In this document: piece after piece, positions 1 through 10,529 of the stretch
How the letters are laid out: each line of letters opens with the position of its first letter
How positions within the stretch are numbered: the stretch's first letter is position 1
The notes under the pieces: model-generated
Databases searched by the model: none
The model's input: only the letters and a program-made list of their open reading frames with translations
Told to the model about the DNA's origin: nothing
Assembly (NCBI RefSeq): GCF_014779715.1
Contig: NZ_JACXYU010000006.1
Location: 1-64,000, forward strand
Source of the DNA: Streptomyces chumphonensis
GTDB taxonomy: Bacteria; Actinomycetota; Actinomycetes; Streptomycetales; Streptomycetaceae
Length of the DNA stretch: 64,000 bases
Direction of reading: 5' to 3'
Program-made: the position numbers and the translations under genes

Positions 1-46
1 CGTGTTTCGTCACCGCGCGTTCATGTGCCGTGATGACGATCGCATC

Positions 47-739
47 ATGGGGACCTCAAGGGTAGGCGCAGCGGAGTTCCGAGCAGGTGACGAGGTCGTG
101 GTGCCCTCGTTCGGAGGGGAACGCGCGGCCGAGCTCGTGCGGGGAGCCGGCGCTGAGCCGGTCTTCGCGGACATCGACGCTGCCAGCTTCTGCCTGGACC
201 CGACGGCTGCGGAGGCTGCCATCTCGTCGCGGACCACGGCGGTGTTCCCGGTCGCTCTCTTCGGGCAGAGCCCGGACATGGCCGGCCTGCTCCAGCTCGC
301 CGGGCGACGTGGCGTCCAGCTGATCGACCCCGGAGTGGTCGACGACGCAGCGGTCCGGATGGCCGGTTCGGCGCGTCGGCGACAGATCGCGCAGTACCTG
401 AACACCCGGCTGACGGGAGTGGTGACACCGCCGGTGCGGCCCGGCCGCGCACACCTCTTCACGCGCTACGTCGTCCGGGTGCCGGGGAACGGCCGCCCGG
501 ACCGGGACGCCTTCCGGCGGGCATTGCGCGCACGCGGGATCGTCGCCGAGGTTCCGGTTCCGACGCCGGCTCACCGCACTGCCGCGTTCCGCCAGGCACG
601 CCTGCTGCCGGAGACGGAGCGGGCCGCCGCGGAGTCGCTGGCGCTGCCGGTGCACGAGGGCATGACACGGCGTGAGGTCCACAGATTCGTCTCCGCCTGC
701 AACGCTCTGGGGGGTCTGGTGCTCGAGCCGGCCTGCTGA
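47..739 (+). CDS. Shortened DegT/DnrJ/EryC1/StrS aminotransferase-like protein, start uncertain
   Basis: About 230 residues resembling the sugar aminotransferase (DegT/DnrJ) fold. The N-terminal part has the GDEVVVPSF and PVALFGQSPDM signatures of the PLP-binding large domain. The C-terminal half matches the small domain (HLFTRYVVRVP, then LPETERAAAESLALPVHEGM). The segment that normally lies between them, containing the PLP-binding lysine and glycine-rich loop, is missing: the sequence passes from LIDPGVVDDAA straight to a QYLNTRL stretch. The N-terminal 40 or so residues usual in the family are also absent. It is therefore unlikely to be a working aminotransferase. The reading frame is open to the window edge, so the true start may lie upstream; ATG at 47 is the choice that sits just before the recognisable domain. 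It may be a conserved degenerate paralogue or a decayed gene. Confidence 0.6.
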   Translation: MGTSRVGAAEFRAGDEVVVPSFGGERAAELVRGAGAEPVFADIDAASFCLDPTAAEAAISSRTTAVFPVALFGQSPDMAGLLQLAGRRGVQLIDPGVVDDAAVRMAGSARRRQIAQYLNTRLTGVVTPPVRPGRAHLFTRYVVRVPGNGRPDRDAFRRALRARGIVAEVPVPTPAHRTAAFRQARLLPETERAAAESLALPVHEGMTRREVHRFVSACNALGGLVLEPAC

Positions 740-750
740 CGGTTCGTCCG

Positions 751-780
751 GCGGTCGGGGGCGGTCGGGGGCGGTCGGGA
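751..780. repeat. Three tandem 10-bp units
   Basis: The unit GCGGTCGGGG occurs at 751-760 and 761-770, and as GCGGTCGGGA at 771-780, followed by a diverged AGCGGTTCGG. The array lies between the first gene and tRNA-Thr, directly upstream of the tRNA promoter. It could be simple slippage in GC-rich DNA or part of an upstream element. Confidence 0.6.
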
Positions 781-797
781 AGCGGTTCGGCTTCGGG

Positions 798-803
798 TAT
801 GAT
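798..803 (+). promoter_or_regulatory. Likely -10 element of the tRNA-Thr promoter
   Basis: TATGAT lies 16 nt before the first base of the tRNA, a spacing expected for a short processed leader. No clear TTGACA-like -35 is visible 17 to 18 nt upstream, where the repeat array ends. Confidence 0.45.
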
Positions 804-818
804 CGATGCCGTCGACAG

Positions 819-894
819 GCCCCAATAGCTCAGTCGGCAGAGCGTCTCCATGGTAAGGAGAAGGTCAACGGTTCGATTCCGTTTTGGGGCTCCA
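819..894 (+). tRNA. tRNA-Thr(GGT)
   Basis: A complete cloverleaf is readable. The acceptor stem pairs GCCCCAA with TTGGGGC, the D arm is GCTC/GAGC, and the anticodon stem is TCTCC/GGAGA around loop ATGGTAA, giving anticodon GGT, which decodes ACC and ACU. The T arm is AACGG/CCGTT around TTCGATT. The discriminator is T and CCA is encoded. A strong palindromic terminator follows at once. Confidence 0.97.
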
Positions 895-936
895 CGTACG
901 AAGGGCCCCCGCCCATGGGCGGGGGCCCTTCGTACG
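895..936. terminator. Perfect 42-nt palindromic terminator after tRNA-Thr
   Basis: Two perfectly complementary 21-nt arms meet without a spacer. The outer part is CGTACGAAGGG and the centre is CCCATGGG. It begins one base after the tRNA CCA end and lies between the tRNA and the convergent osaC gene, so it probably works in both directions. Confidence 0.9.
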
Positions 937-963
937 TCCGCGGCCGGACGCGCGTCGTGGTGC

Positions 964-3576
964 CTATTCGGGGACGCGCATGGCGAGGATGGCCATGTCG
1001 TCGGAGGGGGCGTCGGCCGCGAAGCGTTCCACCGCGCGCATGATGCGGGCGGCCACGGCCCCGGCGGTGAGACCGGTGCACTGGGCGAGGCATTCGGCCA
1101 ACCCGTCGTCCCCGAGCATGCGGGTGCCCTCCCGGCGTTCCGTGACGCCGTCGGTGACGCACAGGAGGACGTCCCCCGGGTCGAGGGTCAGTGTCTGCTC
1201 GTAGAGTTCCAGGTCGTCCATGACGCCCAGCAACGGCTGCGGTTCGGCGGCCGCCTCCACGCTGCCGTCCTGCCGCAGGCGAAGCGGCAGGGGGTGACCG
1301 GCACAGACGACCTTCAGCAGCGCGCCGCCGTTCTCCTGCGGCCACAGCTCTCCGTACAGCAACGTGAGGAACCGGCTCCGCGAACCCTCGTCGAGAATCG
1401 CCGCGTTGAGCCGTTCCAGGACGGCGGGACCGGTGAAGCCCTCCCGGGCGAGCAGTCGCAGGGCGTGCCGCGCCAGACCGGTGACGGCGGCGGCCTCGGG
1501 GCCGGTGCCGCACACGTCGCCGATGGCGAAGCCGTAGGAGCCGTCCCGGATGGGGAACAGGTCGTAGAAGTCACCGCCGACCTCGTTGCCCTCTCCGGCG
1601 GCGCGGTAGATGACCTCCACCTCCACGCCCGGGACCTCGGGCAGTTCCGGAGGCAGCAGACTCCGTTGCAGCGACTGGCTGATGGCGGTGCGCTCGGAGT
1701 AGAGGCGTGCGTTGTCGAGGGCGAGCGCGGCACGTCGGGAGAGGTCCTCGGCGAGTTCGAGGATCTCTTGGCGGAACCGTTCGTCGGCCGGCTTGCCGAG
1801 GGTGAGCATGCCGATGACCCGGTTGCGGGCGACGAGGGGGAGGACCACGGTCTCCCCGCCGACGGCGGAGGCGGTGGCCAGGCTCGTCCCGGGGGCGGAG
1901 CTGTGTGCGTCGCCGAGGCCCAGGCTGCGGAGCGAGGTGCGCAGGGCGGTGGAATGGGCCGCTTCGCCGGGTGCGTTCCAACCACGGGCGCCGGGCGCGA
2001 GCAGTGGCTCGGGCGGGTCCACCTTCGCCAGGAGGGCCTTGAGCCCGTCGATGCGGTCCTCGTCCTCGTGCAGCACGTAGGCGAGTTCGGGGTCGGAGGC
2101 CGGATCGGCGATGGTGTAGACGGCGCACCAGGTGGCCAGCGTCGGCACGGTCATCTGTGCCATCAGCGCGAGCGTCTGGTCGCGGTCCAGCGTCCCTGCC
2201 AGCAGGTCGGAGGCCTCGACGAGGAACGACAGGGAGCCGCGGCGCAGTCGCTCCAGCTCCGTCAGCCGGGCCGACTCGACGGCGAGGGCGATCCGGTCGG
2301 CGGCGAACTGGAGGCGGAGCGCCTCCTCGTTGGTGTAGCGGGCGGGGCTCTCCGAGGCGACCCCGAGCGAGCCGGTCAGCCGGCCCTCCACCTTCAGCGG
2401 AACGGTGACCACCGAGCGCATACCGGTGCCGGTGAGCACCGGCACGGCGCCGGGCACGGCCGCCAGGTCCTCGTGGACGGACGGCATGCGGGCACTTCCG
2501 TAGCGCCCGGTGCCGGCCTCCACGGGCACCCGGGCGAAGCGCTGGCGGGCGGAGGCGAGCCCGGTGGAGGCGCGGACCTCCAGCTCCGTCTCGTCGTCGG
2601 TGGCCAGCAGCAGGTAGGCGGCGTCGGCGTCGAGCATGTCCCGGGCGCGCTCCACGGTGCGCTGGAGCAGTCCGTCGAGATCCTCCGGGGCCGGGGAGCC
2701 GATGAAGATCTCGAACGGGTCCGTCGCCCGTTCCCGGCTCTCGCCGGGCCCGTTGCCGGCCTCGGGAGCGGTGGCCCGCTGCGGGGTCTGGAGGACGGCC
2801 CGCTCGTGGTCGCGGACGAAGAGGCACACGGTCGACGGTTCGCCCTCGGCGTCGCGCACCCGCAGGTGGGAGGCGTAGACGGGCACCGTGCGTCCGTCGG
2901 AGCGGCGGAGCCCGTAGGTGCCCTCCCACCGGGAGAGCAGCAGCGCCTCGGCGATGCCGGTGCCGGTGCCGGGGGTGTGCGGCCAGGCGGCGAAGTCCGT
3001 GAACGGCTTTCCGGCCACCTGGTCGGCGGGGTACCCGGACAGTTCGGCGGCGTCGTCGTTCCAGACGGTCACGGCACCGACCGCGTCGGTCTGGGCGACG
3101 CCGACGCGGACGCGGTTCTCGGCGACGGGCAGTGCCTCGTCGGGCAGTGCCGGACCGGCGCTGCGGGTGCCGACGGGGCGGTCGGGCAGCTGGAGGCGGA
3201 ACCAGACGCGCTTGTCCGAGGCCGTGTAGTCGACGCCCCAGCGCGTGGCCAGGGCGGCGCAGAGCAGCAGCCCGCGGCCGCCCTCGCGATCGGGACCGGG
3301 TGGCGCGGTGGTGGCGTCCCTGAGGGGAATCTCACGTTCCGGATACCTGTCGACGACCTCGACGCGCACGCCGTCGCCGTCCCGCAGGCAGAGCACCTCG
3401 GCGGAGGTGCCGGCGTGCACGACGGCGTTGGTGACGAGCTCGCTGGTCAGCACCACGGCGTCGTCCACGATGTCGGACAGGCCCCAGCCCTGCAGCGTGT
3501 CGCGCACGAAGCCGCGCGCGGCGGCGACCGACCGCCCCACCGGTTCGAAGGTGGCTGCGGCCCGTGCGGTGATCAC
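964..3576 (-). CDS. osaC: OsaC-like regulator: RsbW-type kinase, PAS, GAF and PP2C/SpoIIE phosphatase domains
   Basis: About 870 residues. The N-terminal 120 residues are a HATPase domain of the anti-sigma (RsbW/SpoIIAB) type with the SELVTNAVVHAG N-box and GRGLLL motif. Next come a PAS-like region, one or two GAF modules, and a C-terminal PP2C/SpoIIE phosphatase with GGDFYDLF and the terminal SDDMAIL aspartates. Its place divergent from osaAB matches Streptomyces coelicolor osaC, which is known to return SigB activity to resting level after osmotic shock. It should act in the cytoplasm on the SigB anti-sigma/antagonist network. I chose the GTG at 3576 because GAGGAG lies four bases before it; the ATG at 3588 has no ribosome-binding site. 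No obvious SigB promoter was seen. Confidence 0.88.
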   Translation of the reverse strand: MITARAAATFEPVGRSVAAARGFVRDTLQGWGLSDIVDDAVVLTSELVTNAVVHAGTSAEVLCLRDGDGVRVEVVDRYPEREIPLRDATTAPPGPDREGGRGLLLCAALATRWGVDYTASDKRVWFRLQLPDRPVGTRSAGPALPDEALPVAENRVRVGVAQTDAVGAVTVWNDDAAELSGYPADQVAGKPFTDFAAWPHTPGTGTGIAEALLLSRWEGTYGLRRSDGRTVPVYASHLRVRDAEGEPSTVCLFVRDHERAVLQTPQRATAPEAGNGPGESRERATDPFEIFIGSPAPEDLDGLLQRTVERARDMLDADAAYLLLATDDETELEVRASTGLASARQRFARVPVEAGTGRYGSARMPSVHEDLAAVPGAVPVLTGTGMRSVVTVPLKVEGRLTGSLGVASESPARYTNEEALRLQFAADRIALAVESARLTELERLRRGSLSFLVEASDLLAGTLDRDQTLALMAQMTVPTLATWCAVYTIADPASDPELAYVLHEDEDRIDGLKALLAKVDPPEPLLAPGARGWNAPGEAAHSTALRTSLRSLGLGDAHSSAPGTSLATASAVGGETVVLPLVARNRVIGMLTLGKPADERFRQEILELAEDLSRRAALALDNARLYSERTAISQSLQRSLLPPELPEVPGVEVEVIYRAAGEGNEVGGDFYDLFPIRDGSYGFAIGDVCGTGPEAAAVTGLARHALRLLAREGFTGPAVLERLNAAILDEGSRSRFLTLLYGELWPQENGGALLKVVCAGHPLPLRLRQDGSVEAAAEPQPLLGVMDDLELYEQTLTLDPGDVLLCVTDGVTERREGTRMLGDDGLAECLAQCTGLTAGAVAARIMRAVERFAADAPSDDMAILAMRVPE

Positions 3577-3941
3577 TGCGCTCCTCATGAATGTCTCGGT
3601 CGTGCGGCTCGTCGGCTCCGCGCCCGTCCCCGGGGTCCGCTGGGCGCCTACGCGACCGGCTCGCCCCAGACCGGCGCTCTGCTTGTCCACCCCGGCGCCC
3701 TCTCTTTGCCCGATTGCTGCCCGTTCCCGCGCGGCGGTCGACCCGCGCCGCCGTCGGAGCCAGGTTACTGACGTCGGACGGGCGGACGGGTGCCGGATGC
3801 GAGTGTTTCCCCCTGCCGCCACGGTCGCGCACCGTGTGCGATGCTGCCGAACTGTTATCGCCTCCTCCGGTCGAGGTGAAACACTGGGAAGGTTGGTTCA
3901 GGCAGCCGAACGAGAATGGTCGACCCTGCAGGAGGGACGCG
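3577..3941. other. Divergent intergenic region between osaC and osaA
   Basis: About 365 bases with no credible gene. It must hold the promoters of both osaC and osaA. The least GC-rich part, around 3840-3900, precedes osaA and may contain its promoter, but I cannot point to a convincing -35/-10 pair. I looked for the GGGTAC-type -10 of SigB on the osaC strand and did not find one. Confidence 0.5.
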
Positions 3942-6900
3942 GTGGACTCCAGCGGAGCGGCGCGCAGCAGCGCGAGCACGCGACCGAAGGGCGGACGGGC
4001 CCGCAGAAGCGGGACCGTCGAAGTGGACAGGGCTGCCCTGGACCGGCTCCGGGTCGCGCTCGTCGCCATGCGCGACGGCAACTTCCGTAAGCGGCTCACC
4101 GTCGCGGGTGAGGGACCGATGGCCGAGATCGCGGCCGTCTTCAACGAGGTCGCCGATCGCAACCTGCACCTGACGAACGAGCTGAGCCGGGTGCGCCGGG
4201 TCGTCGGCCGGGAGGGCCGGCTGACCGAGCGCCTGGCGGCGGGGGCGTGTGAAGGGTCCTGGCTGACGGCCGTGGACGCATCGAACGCGCTCGTCGACGA
4301 CCTGGTGCGGCCCGTCTCCGAGGTGGGGCGGGTGCTGACCGCCGTGGCCGAGGGCGACCTGGACCAGCGCATGGACCTGCGGGTACAGGGCTCCGACGGG
4401 GCGCCGCCGCACGCCCTGCGCGGAGAGTTCCTGAAGGTCGCCCGGACCGTGAACGGCCTGGTGGACCAGTTGTCGGTGTTCACCGACGAGGTCACCCGGG
4501 TGGCCAGCGAGGTCGGCACCGAGGGGAAGCTGGGCGGTCAGGCCAAGGTCCGGGGCATGTCCGGCTCCTGGAAGGACCTCACCGACTCCGTCAACACGAT
4601 GGCGTCGCGGCTGACGGCGCAGGTGCGGGACATCGCGCTGGTGACGACCGCCGTGGCCAAGGGCGACCTCTCGCGCAAGGTCACGGTGCACGTGGCCGGG
4701 GAGATGCTGGAGCTGAAGAACACCGTCAACACGATGGTGGACCAGCTCTCCTCCTTCCAGTCCGAGGTGACGCGCGTCGCCCGGGAGGTCGGCACGGAGG
4801 GCGAGCTGGGCGGTCAGGCCCGGGTCGAGGGCGTCGGCGGCGTCTGGCAGGACCTCACGGACTCGGTCAACCTGATGGCGGGCAACCTCACCTCCCAGGT
4901 GCGCGAGATCGCCCGGGTGACGACCGCCGTGGCCAACGGGGACCTCTCGCAGAAGGTCGCGGTGAACGCGCGCGGCGAGGTCGCGCAGCTCGCCGACACG
5001 ATCAACACGATGACGGAGACGCTGCGGACGTTCGCCGACGAGGTGACACGGGCCGCGAGCGAGGTCGGCACCGAGGGCATCCTGGGCGGTCAGGCGCAGG
5101 TGCCGGGAGTGGCGGGGACGTGGAAGGACCTGACGGACTCCGTCAACACGGCCTTCCGCAACCTCACCGCGCAGGTGCGGGACATCGCGCAGGTGACGAC
5201 GGCGGTGGCGAACGGTGATCTGTCGCAGAAGGTCACCGTGGACGTGTCCGGCGAGATGCTGGAGTTGAAGAACACCGTCAACACGATGGTCGACCAGCTC
5301 TCCGCCTTCGGCGCCGAGGTGACGCGCGTCGCCCGGGAGATCGGCGTCGAGGGCTCGCTCGGCGGCCAGGCGCAGGTGCCGGGCGCCGCCGGGACGTGGA
5401 AGGACCTCACGGACTCCGTCAACACGGCCTTCCGCAACCTCACCGGCCAGGTGCGCAACATCGCCCACGTGACGACGGCGGTGGCCAACGGTGATCTGTC
5501 GCAGAAGGTCACCGTGGACGTGTCCGGCGAGATGCTGGAGCTGAAGAACACCGTCAACACCATGGTCGACCAGCTCTCCTCGTTCGCGGAGCAGGTCACC
5601 CGGATGTCCCGGGACGTCGGGACGGAGGGCCGCCTCGGCGGTCAGGCCCGCGTCGACGGCGTCTCGGGCACCTGGAAGGACCTCACGGACTCCGTCAACT
5701 CGATGGCGGGGAACCTCACCGACCAGGTGCGGCAGATCGCGCAGGTCACCACCGCCGTCGCCCGGGGGGACCTGTCGCAGAAGATCCAGGTCGACGCCCG
5801 GGGCGAGATCCTGGAACTGAAGAACACGATCAACACGATGGTCGACCAGCTGTCCGCCTTCGCGGACCAGGTCACCCGGGTGGCCCTGGAGGTGGGCACG
5901 GAGGGCCGGCTCGGCGGACAGGCGCAGGTGCCCGGCGTCGCCGGCGTGTGGCGGGACCTGACCGACTCGGTGAACGGCATGGCCGGGAACCTCACGTCGC
6001 AGGTGCGGAACATCTCGCAGGTGGCGACGGCCGTCGCGCGCGGTGACCTGTCGCAGAAGATCACCGTCGACGCCCGGGGCGAGATCCTGGAGCTGAAGAC
6101 GACGATCAACACGATGGTCGACCAGCTGTCGTCGTTCGCGGAGCAGGTGACGCGGGTCGCGCGTGAGGTCGGCACCGAGGGCATCCTCGGTGGTCAGGCC
6201 GAGGTGAAGGGCCTCTCCGGCACCTGGAAGGACCTCACCCAGTCGGTGAACGGGATGGCGAACAACCTGACCTCCCAGGTCCGCAACATCGCCGAGGTCA
6301 CCACCGCCGTCGCCCAGGGCGACCTGTCCAAGAAGATCACCGTGGACGCCAAGGGCGAGATCCTGGAGCTGGTCACCACGGTGAACACCATGGTGGACCA
6401 GCTGTCCTCGTTCGCGGAGCAGGTGACCCGCGTCGCGCGCGAGGTGGGCACCGAGGGCAAGCTCGGCGGCCAGGCCCAGGTGCGGGACGTCTCCGGCATC
6501 TGGAAGAACCTCACCGACAACGTGAACCTGATGGCCAACAACCTCACCGGTCAGGTGCGGAACATTTCCGAGGTGGCCACCTCCGTCGCCAACGGCGACC
6601 TGACGAAGAAGGTCACCGTCGAGGCCAGCGGCGAGGTGGCCCAGCTCGCGGACACCGTCAACACGATGGTGACCACGCTGTCGTCCTTCGCCGCCGAGGT
6701 CACCCGGGTGGCCCGCGAGGTGGGCACCGACGGCATCCTGGGCGGCCAGGCCCGCGTCCCGGGTGTCTCGGGCACCTGGAAGGACCTGACGGAGTCGGTG
6801 AACTCCATGGCGAACAACCTCACCGGCCAGGTGCGGAACATCGCCCAGGTGACGACGGCCATCGCCAAGGGCGACCTGACCAAGAAGATCGACATCGAGG

Positions 6901-9443
6901 CGCGCGGCGAGATCCTGGCGCTGAAGACCACGATCAACACCATGGTCGACCAGTTGTCGCTGTTCGCCGAGCAGGTGACCCGCGTCGCCCGCGAGGTGGG
7001 CACCGAGGGGATTCTGGGCGGTCAGGCCCGGGTGCGGGACGTGGCGGGCACCTGGAAGGACCTCACCGAGTCCGTGAACGAGATGGCGGGCAACCTGACC
7101 CGCCAGGTGCGGGCCATCGCCGAGGTGGCCACCGCCGTCACCCGCGGCGACCACGCGGTGAAGATCGACGTGGACGCGGCGGGCGAGATCATGGAGCTCC
7201 AGGGCTACCTCAACGAGATGATCCGCAACCTGCGCGAGACGACGCTCGCCAACCGCGAGCAGGACTGGCTCAAGGGCAACCTGGCGCGCATCTCCGGTCT
7301 GATGCAGGGCCGCCGCGACCTCAAGGACGTGGCGCAGCTCATCATGAGCGAACTGGCCCCGGCCGTCTCCGCGCAGCACGGCGCGTTCTTCCTCGCGGTG
7401 CCCAGGGGGCCGGAGGCGGAGAAGGCGGGCGTCGGCGAGGGCGACGGCGACTACGAGCTGCGGCTCCTCGGCCACTACGGCTACGCGCCGGGCACGATGC
7501 CCACGACGTTCTCACCCGGTGAGTCGCTGGTCGGCACGGCCGCCGCGGAGAAGCGCACCATCATCATGGAGAACGTCCCGCCGGGCTACCTCAAGATCAC
7601 CTCAGGGCTGGGCGAGGCGCCGGCGGCCGACGTCATCCTCATGCCGGTCGTCTTCGAGGGGGAGGTGCTCGGCGTCGTGGAGCTGGCGGCGTTCCAGCCC
7701 TTCACCCAGATCCAGAAGGACTTCCTCAGCCAGATCGCCGAGATGATCGCCACGAGCGTCAACACCATCAGCGTCAACACCAAGACGGAGGTGCTGCTCC
7801 AGCAGTCCCAGGAGCTGGCCGAGCAGCTCCAGGAGCGCTCCGGGGAGCTGGAGAGCCGGCAGAAGGCGCTGGAGAAGTCCAACGCGCAGCTGGAGGAGAA
7901 GGCCGAGCAGCTGGCGCAGACCAACCGCGCGGTGGAGATCAAGAACTCCGAGATCGAGCAGGCCCGTCAGGTCCTGGAGGAGCGCGCCGAGCAGCTGGCC
8001 GTCTCGATGCGGTACAAGTCCGAGTTCCTGGCGAACATGTCGCACGAGCTGCGCACGCCGCTGAACTCGCTGCTGATCCTGGCCAAGCTGCTGGCCGACA
8101 ACGGGGAGGGCAACCTCAACCCCAAGCAGGTGGAGTTCGCCGAGACGATCCACAGCGCCGGCTCGGACCTCCTCCAGTTGATCAACGACATCCTCGACCT
8201 GTCCAAGGTCGAGGCGGGGAAGATGGACGTCAGCCCGACGCGGATCGCGCTGGTGCAGCTCGTGGACTACGTCGAGGCCCACTTCCGGCCGCTGACGGCG
8301 GAGAAGAACCTCGACTTCTCCGTGCGTGTCTCGCCCGAGCTGCCGCCCACCCTGCACACGGACGAGCAGCGGCTCCTGCAGGTGCTGCGGAACCTGCTGT
8401 CGAACGCGGTCAAGTTCACCGACGCCGGTGCCGTGGAGCTGGTCATCCGCGCCGCGCGCAAGGACGTGCCGGTCGCGATCCGCGAGCAGATGCTGGAGCA
8501 GGGCGCCCTGCGGGACGCCGACGCCGAGCTGATCGCCTTCTCGGTCACGGACACCGGCATCGGCATCGCACAGAGCAAGATGCGGGTCATCTTCGAGGCG
8601 TTCAAGCAGGCGGACGGCACGACGAGCCGCAAGTACGGAGGGACGGGGCTGGGGCTGTCGATCAGCCGCGAGATCGCCCGGCTGCTCGGCGGCGAGATCG
8701 ACGCCACCAGTGAGCCCGGCCGCGGGTCGACGTTCACCCTCTACCTGCCGCTCCACCCGACCGAGCTGCCCCCGCCGCGCTTCGAGCAGCCCGACGGTGC
8801 GCCGCTGGCCCTGCCGGGCCTGCCCGAGCCGGGCGTCCTCGCGCCGTCCGCACCTCCCGCGTCGCAGCCCGCCCTGCCGGCCGCTCCCGCGACCCCCGGC
8901 GACGGCGTCGCGCCCCGGGCCCCCGCCGCGCCGCCGCAGCAGCCGGGTGCCGAGCCGTCGGCCGCCGCGCCGGTCGGGGGGCCGGGCGGGTCCGTCGCCG
9001 ACGAGCCGGAGCGGCCGCAGGACGGCCCGCCGCGGCGCCGTCCCGCACCCGTGGACCGCAGCCGTTTCACGGGCCGCAAGGTGCTGATCGTCGACGACGA
9101 CGTCCGGAACGTGTTCGCGCTCACCAGCGTGCTGGAGCAGAACGGGCTGCAGGTGCTGTACGCGGAGAACGGCCGGGAGGGCATCGAGGTGCTGGAGCAG
9201 CACGACGACGTGGCCCTGGTGCTGATGGACATCATGATGCCGGAGATGGACGGCTACGCCACGACCCAGGCGATCCGCCGCATGCCGCAGTTCGCGGGGC
9301 TGCCGATCATCGCGCTCACCGCCAAGGCGATGAAGGGGGACCGTGAGAAGAGCATCGAGGCGGGGGCGTCCGACCACGTCACCAAGCCGGTCGATCCGGA
9401 CCACCTGCTCGCCGTCATGGCCGACCGGATGCGTCCGGGCTGA
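3942..9443 (+). CDS. osaA: OsaA-like hybrid histidine kinase with a HAMP array, GAF, kinase and receiver
   Basis: About 1,833 residues and no membrane segment. Residues 36-1096 are a tandem HAMP array. Ten units carry the motif GGQA..V..(G)W(K/R)(D/N)LT at an exact 92-residue (276-bp) period, preceded by one degenerate unit. A GAF domain (about 1110-1276), a coiled coil with repeated EELAEQL-type heptads (1283-1356), a HisKA domain with phospho-accepting His1368 in [12 protein letters not shown], and a HATPase domain ([19 protein letters not shown]) follow. A proline/alanine linker then leads to a receiver domain with Asp1763 and the lysine in the VTKPVDPD motif. This is the group III (Nik1/Os-1-like) layout. 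S. coelicolor osaA (SCO5748 from memory) has the same form and position and signals osmotic stress. The start is GTG with GGAGGG at 3931. Confidence 0.92.
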   Translation: MDSSGAARSSASTRPKGGRARRSGTVEVDRAALDRLRVALVAMRDGNFRKRLTVAGEGPMAEIAAVFNEVADRNLHLTNELSRVRRVVGREGRLTERLAAGACEGSWLTAVDASNALVDDLVRPVSEVGRVLTAVAEGDLDQRMDLRVQGSDGAPPHALRGEFLKVARTVNGLVDQLSVFTDEVTRVASEVGTEGKLGGQAKVRGMSGSWKDLTDSVNTMASRLTAQVRDIALVTTAVAKGDLSRKVTVHVAGEMLELKNTVNTMVDQLSSFQSEVTRVAREVGTEGELGGQARVEGVGGVWQDLTDSVNLMAGNLTSQVREIARVTTAVANGDLSQKVAVNARGEVAQLADTINTMTETLRTFADEVTRAASEVGTEGILGGQAQVPGVAGTWKDLTDSVNTAFRNLTAQVRDIAQVTTAVANGDLSQKVTVDVSGEMLELKNTVNTMVDQLSAFGAEVTRVAREIGVEGSLGGQAQVPGAAGTWKDLTDSVNTAFRNLTGQVRNIAHVTTAVANGDLSQKVTVDVSGEMLELKNTVNTMVDQLSSFAEQVTRMSRDVGTEGRLGGQARVDGVSGTWKDLTDSVNSMAGNLTDQVRQIAQVTTAVARGDLSQKIQVDARGEILELKNTINTMVDQLSAFADQVTRVALEVGTEGRLGGQAQVPGVAGVWRDLTDSVNGMAGNLTSQVRNISQVATAVARGDLSQKITVDARGEILELKTTINTMVDQLSSFAEQVTRVAREVGTEGILGGQAEVKGLSGTWKDLTQSVNGMANNLTSQVRNIAEVTTAVAQGDLSKKITVDAKGEILELVTTVNTMVDQLSSFAEQVTRVAREVGTEGKLGGQAQVRDVSGIWKNLTDNVNLMANNLTGQVRNISEVATSVANGDLTKKVTVEASGEVAQLADTVNTMVTTLSSFAAEVTRVAREVGTDGILGGQARVPGVSGTWKDLTESVNSMANNLTGQVRNIAQVTTAIAKGDLTKKIDIEARGEILALKTTINTMVDQLSLFAEQVTRVAREVGTEGILGGQARVRDVAGTWKDLTESVNEMAGNLTRQVRAIAEVATAVTRGDHAVKIDVDAAGEIMELQGYLNEMIRNLRETTLANREQDWLKGNLARISGLMQGRRDLKDVAQLIMSELAPAVSAQHGAFFLAVPRGPEAEKAGVGEGDGDYELRLLGHYGYAPGTMPTTFSPGESLVGTAAAEKRTIIMENVPPGYLKITSGLGEAPAADVILMPVVFEGEVLGVVELAAFQPFTQIQKDFLSQIAEMIATSVNTISVNTKTEVLLQQSQELAEQLQERSGELESRQKALEKSNAQLEEKAEQLAQTNRAVEIKNSEIEQARQVLEERAEQLAVSMRYKSEFLANMSHELRTPLNSLLILAKLLADNGEGNLNPKQVEFAETIHSAGSDLLQLINDILDLSKVEAGKMDVSPTRIALVQLVDYVEAHFRPLTAEKNLDFSVRVSPELPPTLHTDEQRLLQVLRNLLSNAVKFTDAGAVELVIRAARKDVPVAIREQMLEQGALRDADAELIAFSVTDTGIGIAQSKMRVIFEAFKQADGTTSRKYGGTGLGLSISREIARLLGGEIDATSEPGRGSTFTLYLPLHPTELPPPRFEQPDGAPLALPGLPEPGVLAPSAPPASQPALPAAPATPGDGVAPRAPAAPPQQPGAEPSAAAPVGGPGGSVADEPERPQDGPPRRRPAPVDRSRFTGRKVLIVDDDVRNVFALTSVLEQNGLQVLYAENGREGIEVLEQHDDVALVLMDIMMPEMDGYATTQAIRRMPQFAGLPIIALTAKAMKGDREKSIEAGASDHVTKPVDPDHLLAVMADRMRPG
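4531..7050 (+). repeat. Ten-copy 276-bp coding repeat (HAMP array)
   Basis: The GGCGGTCAGGC-like core recurs near 4531, 4807, 5083, 5359, 5635, 5911, 6187, 6463, 6739 and 7015, always 276 bp apart. No insertion or deletion has disturbed the phase across nine intervals. Several neighbouring units are nearly identical over long stretches (for example the segments around 5230 and 5500), which suggests recent gene conversion or selection for uniformity. Confidence 0.9.
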
Positions 9444-9686
9444 TATGCGACCCTTCGTCACGGGCGTGTATGTTGACTCACTGTGGCCGGTTCCGGAGGG
9501 AACTGCGGTATTCGGGAACCTCCCGGTCGGGTGGGGCGTTGCCGGTACGTGCACAGTGACATTGCGGTGACAGGGTGTGGTGGGCGCCGGGGTGCGGCTA
9601 CCATGACCGGCACAAGGACGGGCGGCGTAAAGGAGTCGTCCCCAGGCGTGGCGCCCCAGGCGTCACCGGGGCGAGGAGGACGGGCC
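9444..9686. other. osaA-osaB spacer
   Basis: About 240 bases between osaA and osaB without a credible gene. The stretch 9550-9606 (TTGCGGTGACAGG to GGCTACCATGA) is a possible promoter for osaB, which would allow expression apart from osaA. Confidence 0.35.
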
Positions 9687-10370
9687 ATGGTGCAGAAGGC
9701 CAAGATCCTCCTGGTCGATGACCGGCCGGAGAATCTGCTGGCGCTGGAGGCGATCCTCTCCGCGCTCGATCAGACACTGGTGCGGGCATCGTCAGGGGAG
9801 GAAGCGCTCAAGGCATTGCTCACGGACGATTTCGCCGTGATCCTGCTGGATGTCCAGATGCCGGGGATGGACGGCTTCGAGACGGCCGCCCACATCAAGC
9901 GTCGCGAGCGCACGCGCGACATCCCCATCATCTTCCTCACCGCCATCAACCACGGACCGCACCACACGTTCCGGGGGTACGCGGCCGGGGCGGTCGACTA
10001 CATCTCCAAGCCGTTCGACCCGTGGGTGCTGCGCGCGAAGGTGTCCGTGTTCGTGGAGCTGTACATGAAGAACGTGCAGCTGCGGGAGCAGGCGGCGCTG
10101 CTGCGGCTCCAGTTGGACGGCGGCAACGGCCAGGAGTCCGGGGCGGTGACGGAGACGGCGGCCGGAGTGCTGGCCGAGCTGTCGGCCCGGCTCGCCGCCG
10201 TGGAGGAGCAGGCCGAGGCGCTGGCCAAGCAGCTGGGCGACCACGCGGACGCCGGAGCGCTCGCCACCGCCGCGCACCTGGAGCGCAAACTGACCGGGCT
10301 CCGCAGGGCCCTTGACGCCCTGGAGCCGGGCACGGACGGCCGCCCGGCCTCGGTGCCCTCACAGCAGTGA
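9687..10370 (+). CDS. osaB: OsaB-like response regulator with coiled-coil output
   Basis: 227 residues. The N-terminal receiver is complete: Asp11 and Asp12, phospho-acceptor Asp55 in ILLDVQMPGMDG, and Lys108 in ISKPFDP. No DNA-binding domain follows. The C-terminal 90 residues are alanine/glutamate/leucine-rich and look like a coiled coil (LSARLAAVEEQAEALAKQL), so the output is probably protein-protein interaction. In S. coelicolor the osaB product is the partner of the osaA hybrid kinase and is needed for growth and development at high osmolarity. A GAGGAGG ribosome-binding site lies 8 nt before the ATG. Confidence 0.9.
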   Translation: MVQKAKILLVDDRPENLLALEAILSALDQTLVRASSGEEALKALLTDDFAVILLDVQMPGMDGFETAAHIKRRERTRDIPIIFLTAINHGPHHTFRGYAAGAVDYISKPFDPWVLRAKVSVFVELYMKNVQLREQAALLRLQLDGGNGQESGAVTETAAGVLAELSARLAAVEEQAEALAKQLGDHADAGALATAAHLERKLTGLRRALDALEPGTDGRPASVPSQQ

Positions 10371-10529
10371 CGTCGCGGTCCCCCCGTCCGCGCCGCTGAG
10401 CTCCGGTACTGACCGCGCGTCAGACCCGCCCGCCTGACCGGCCGGTGCGGCGTGCGGCGGCAGGTCCGGTGCGCGGTCACCCCGGATCCATCCGTGCCTC
10501 ACCCGCCCCGCGGCGGTAACCTCGCCATC

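Noticed and set aside
850..3771. Long plus-strand open frame opposite osaC
   Set aside because: Its composition is low-complexity Gly/Arg/Val without any domain, and the opposite strand encodes a clear multi-domain phosphatase. Long shadow frames are normal in GC-rich DNA.
3577..3941. SigB-type promoter before osaC
   Set aside because: Known biology predicts one, but no GGGTAC-like -10 with a suitable upstream element could be found on the minus strand.
4531..7050. CRISPR array or satellite from the 276-bp period
   Set aside because: The repeat is coding in one frame and corresponds to HAMP domains; there are no short direct repeats with unique spacers.
3855..7475. Minus-strand open frame of about 1,200 codons opposite osaA
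   Set aside because: It mirrors the HAMP repeats (repeated HLGDV/VLPGA patterns) and has no independent start signal or domain.
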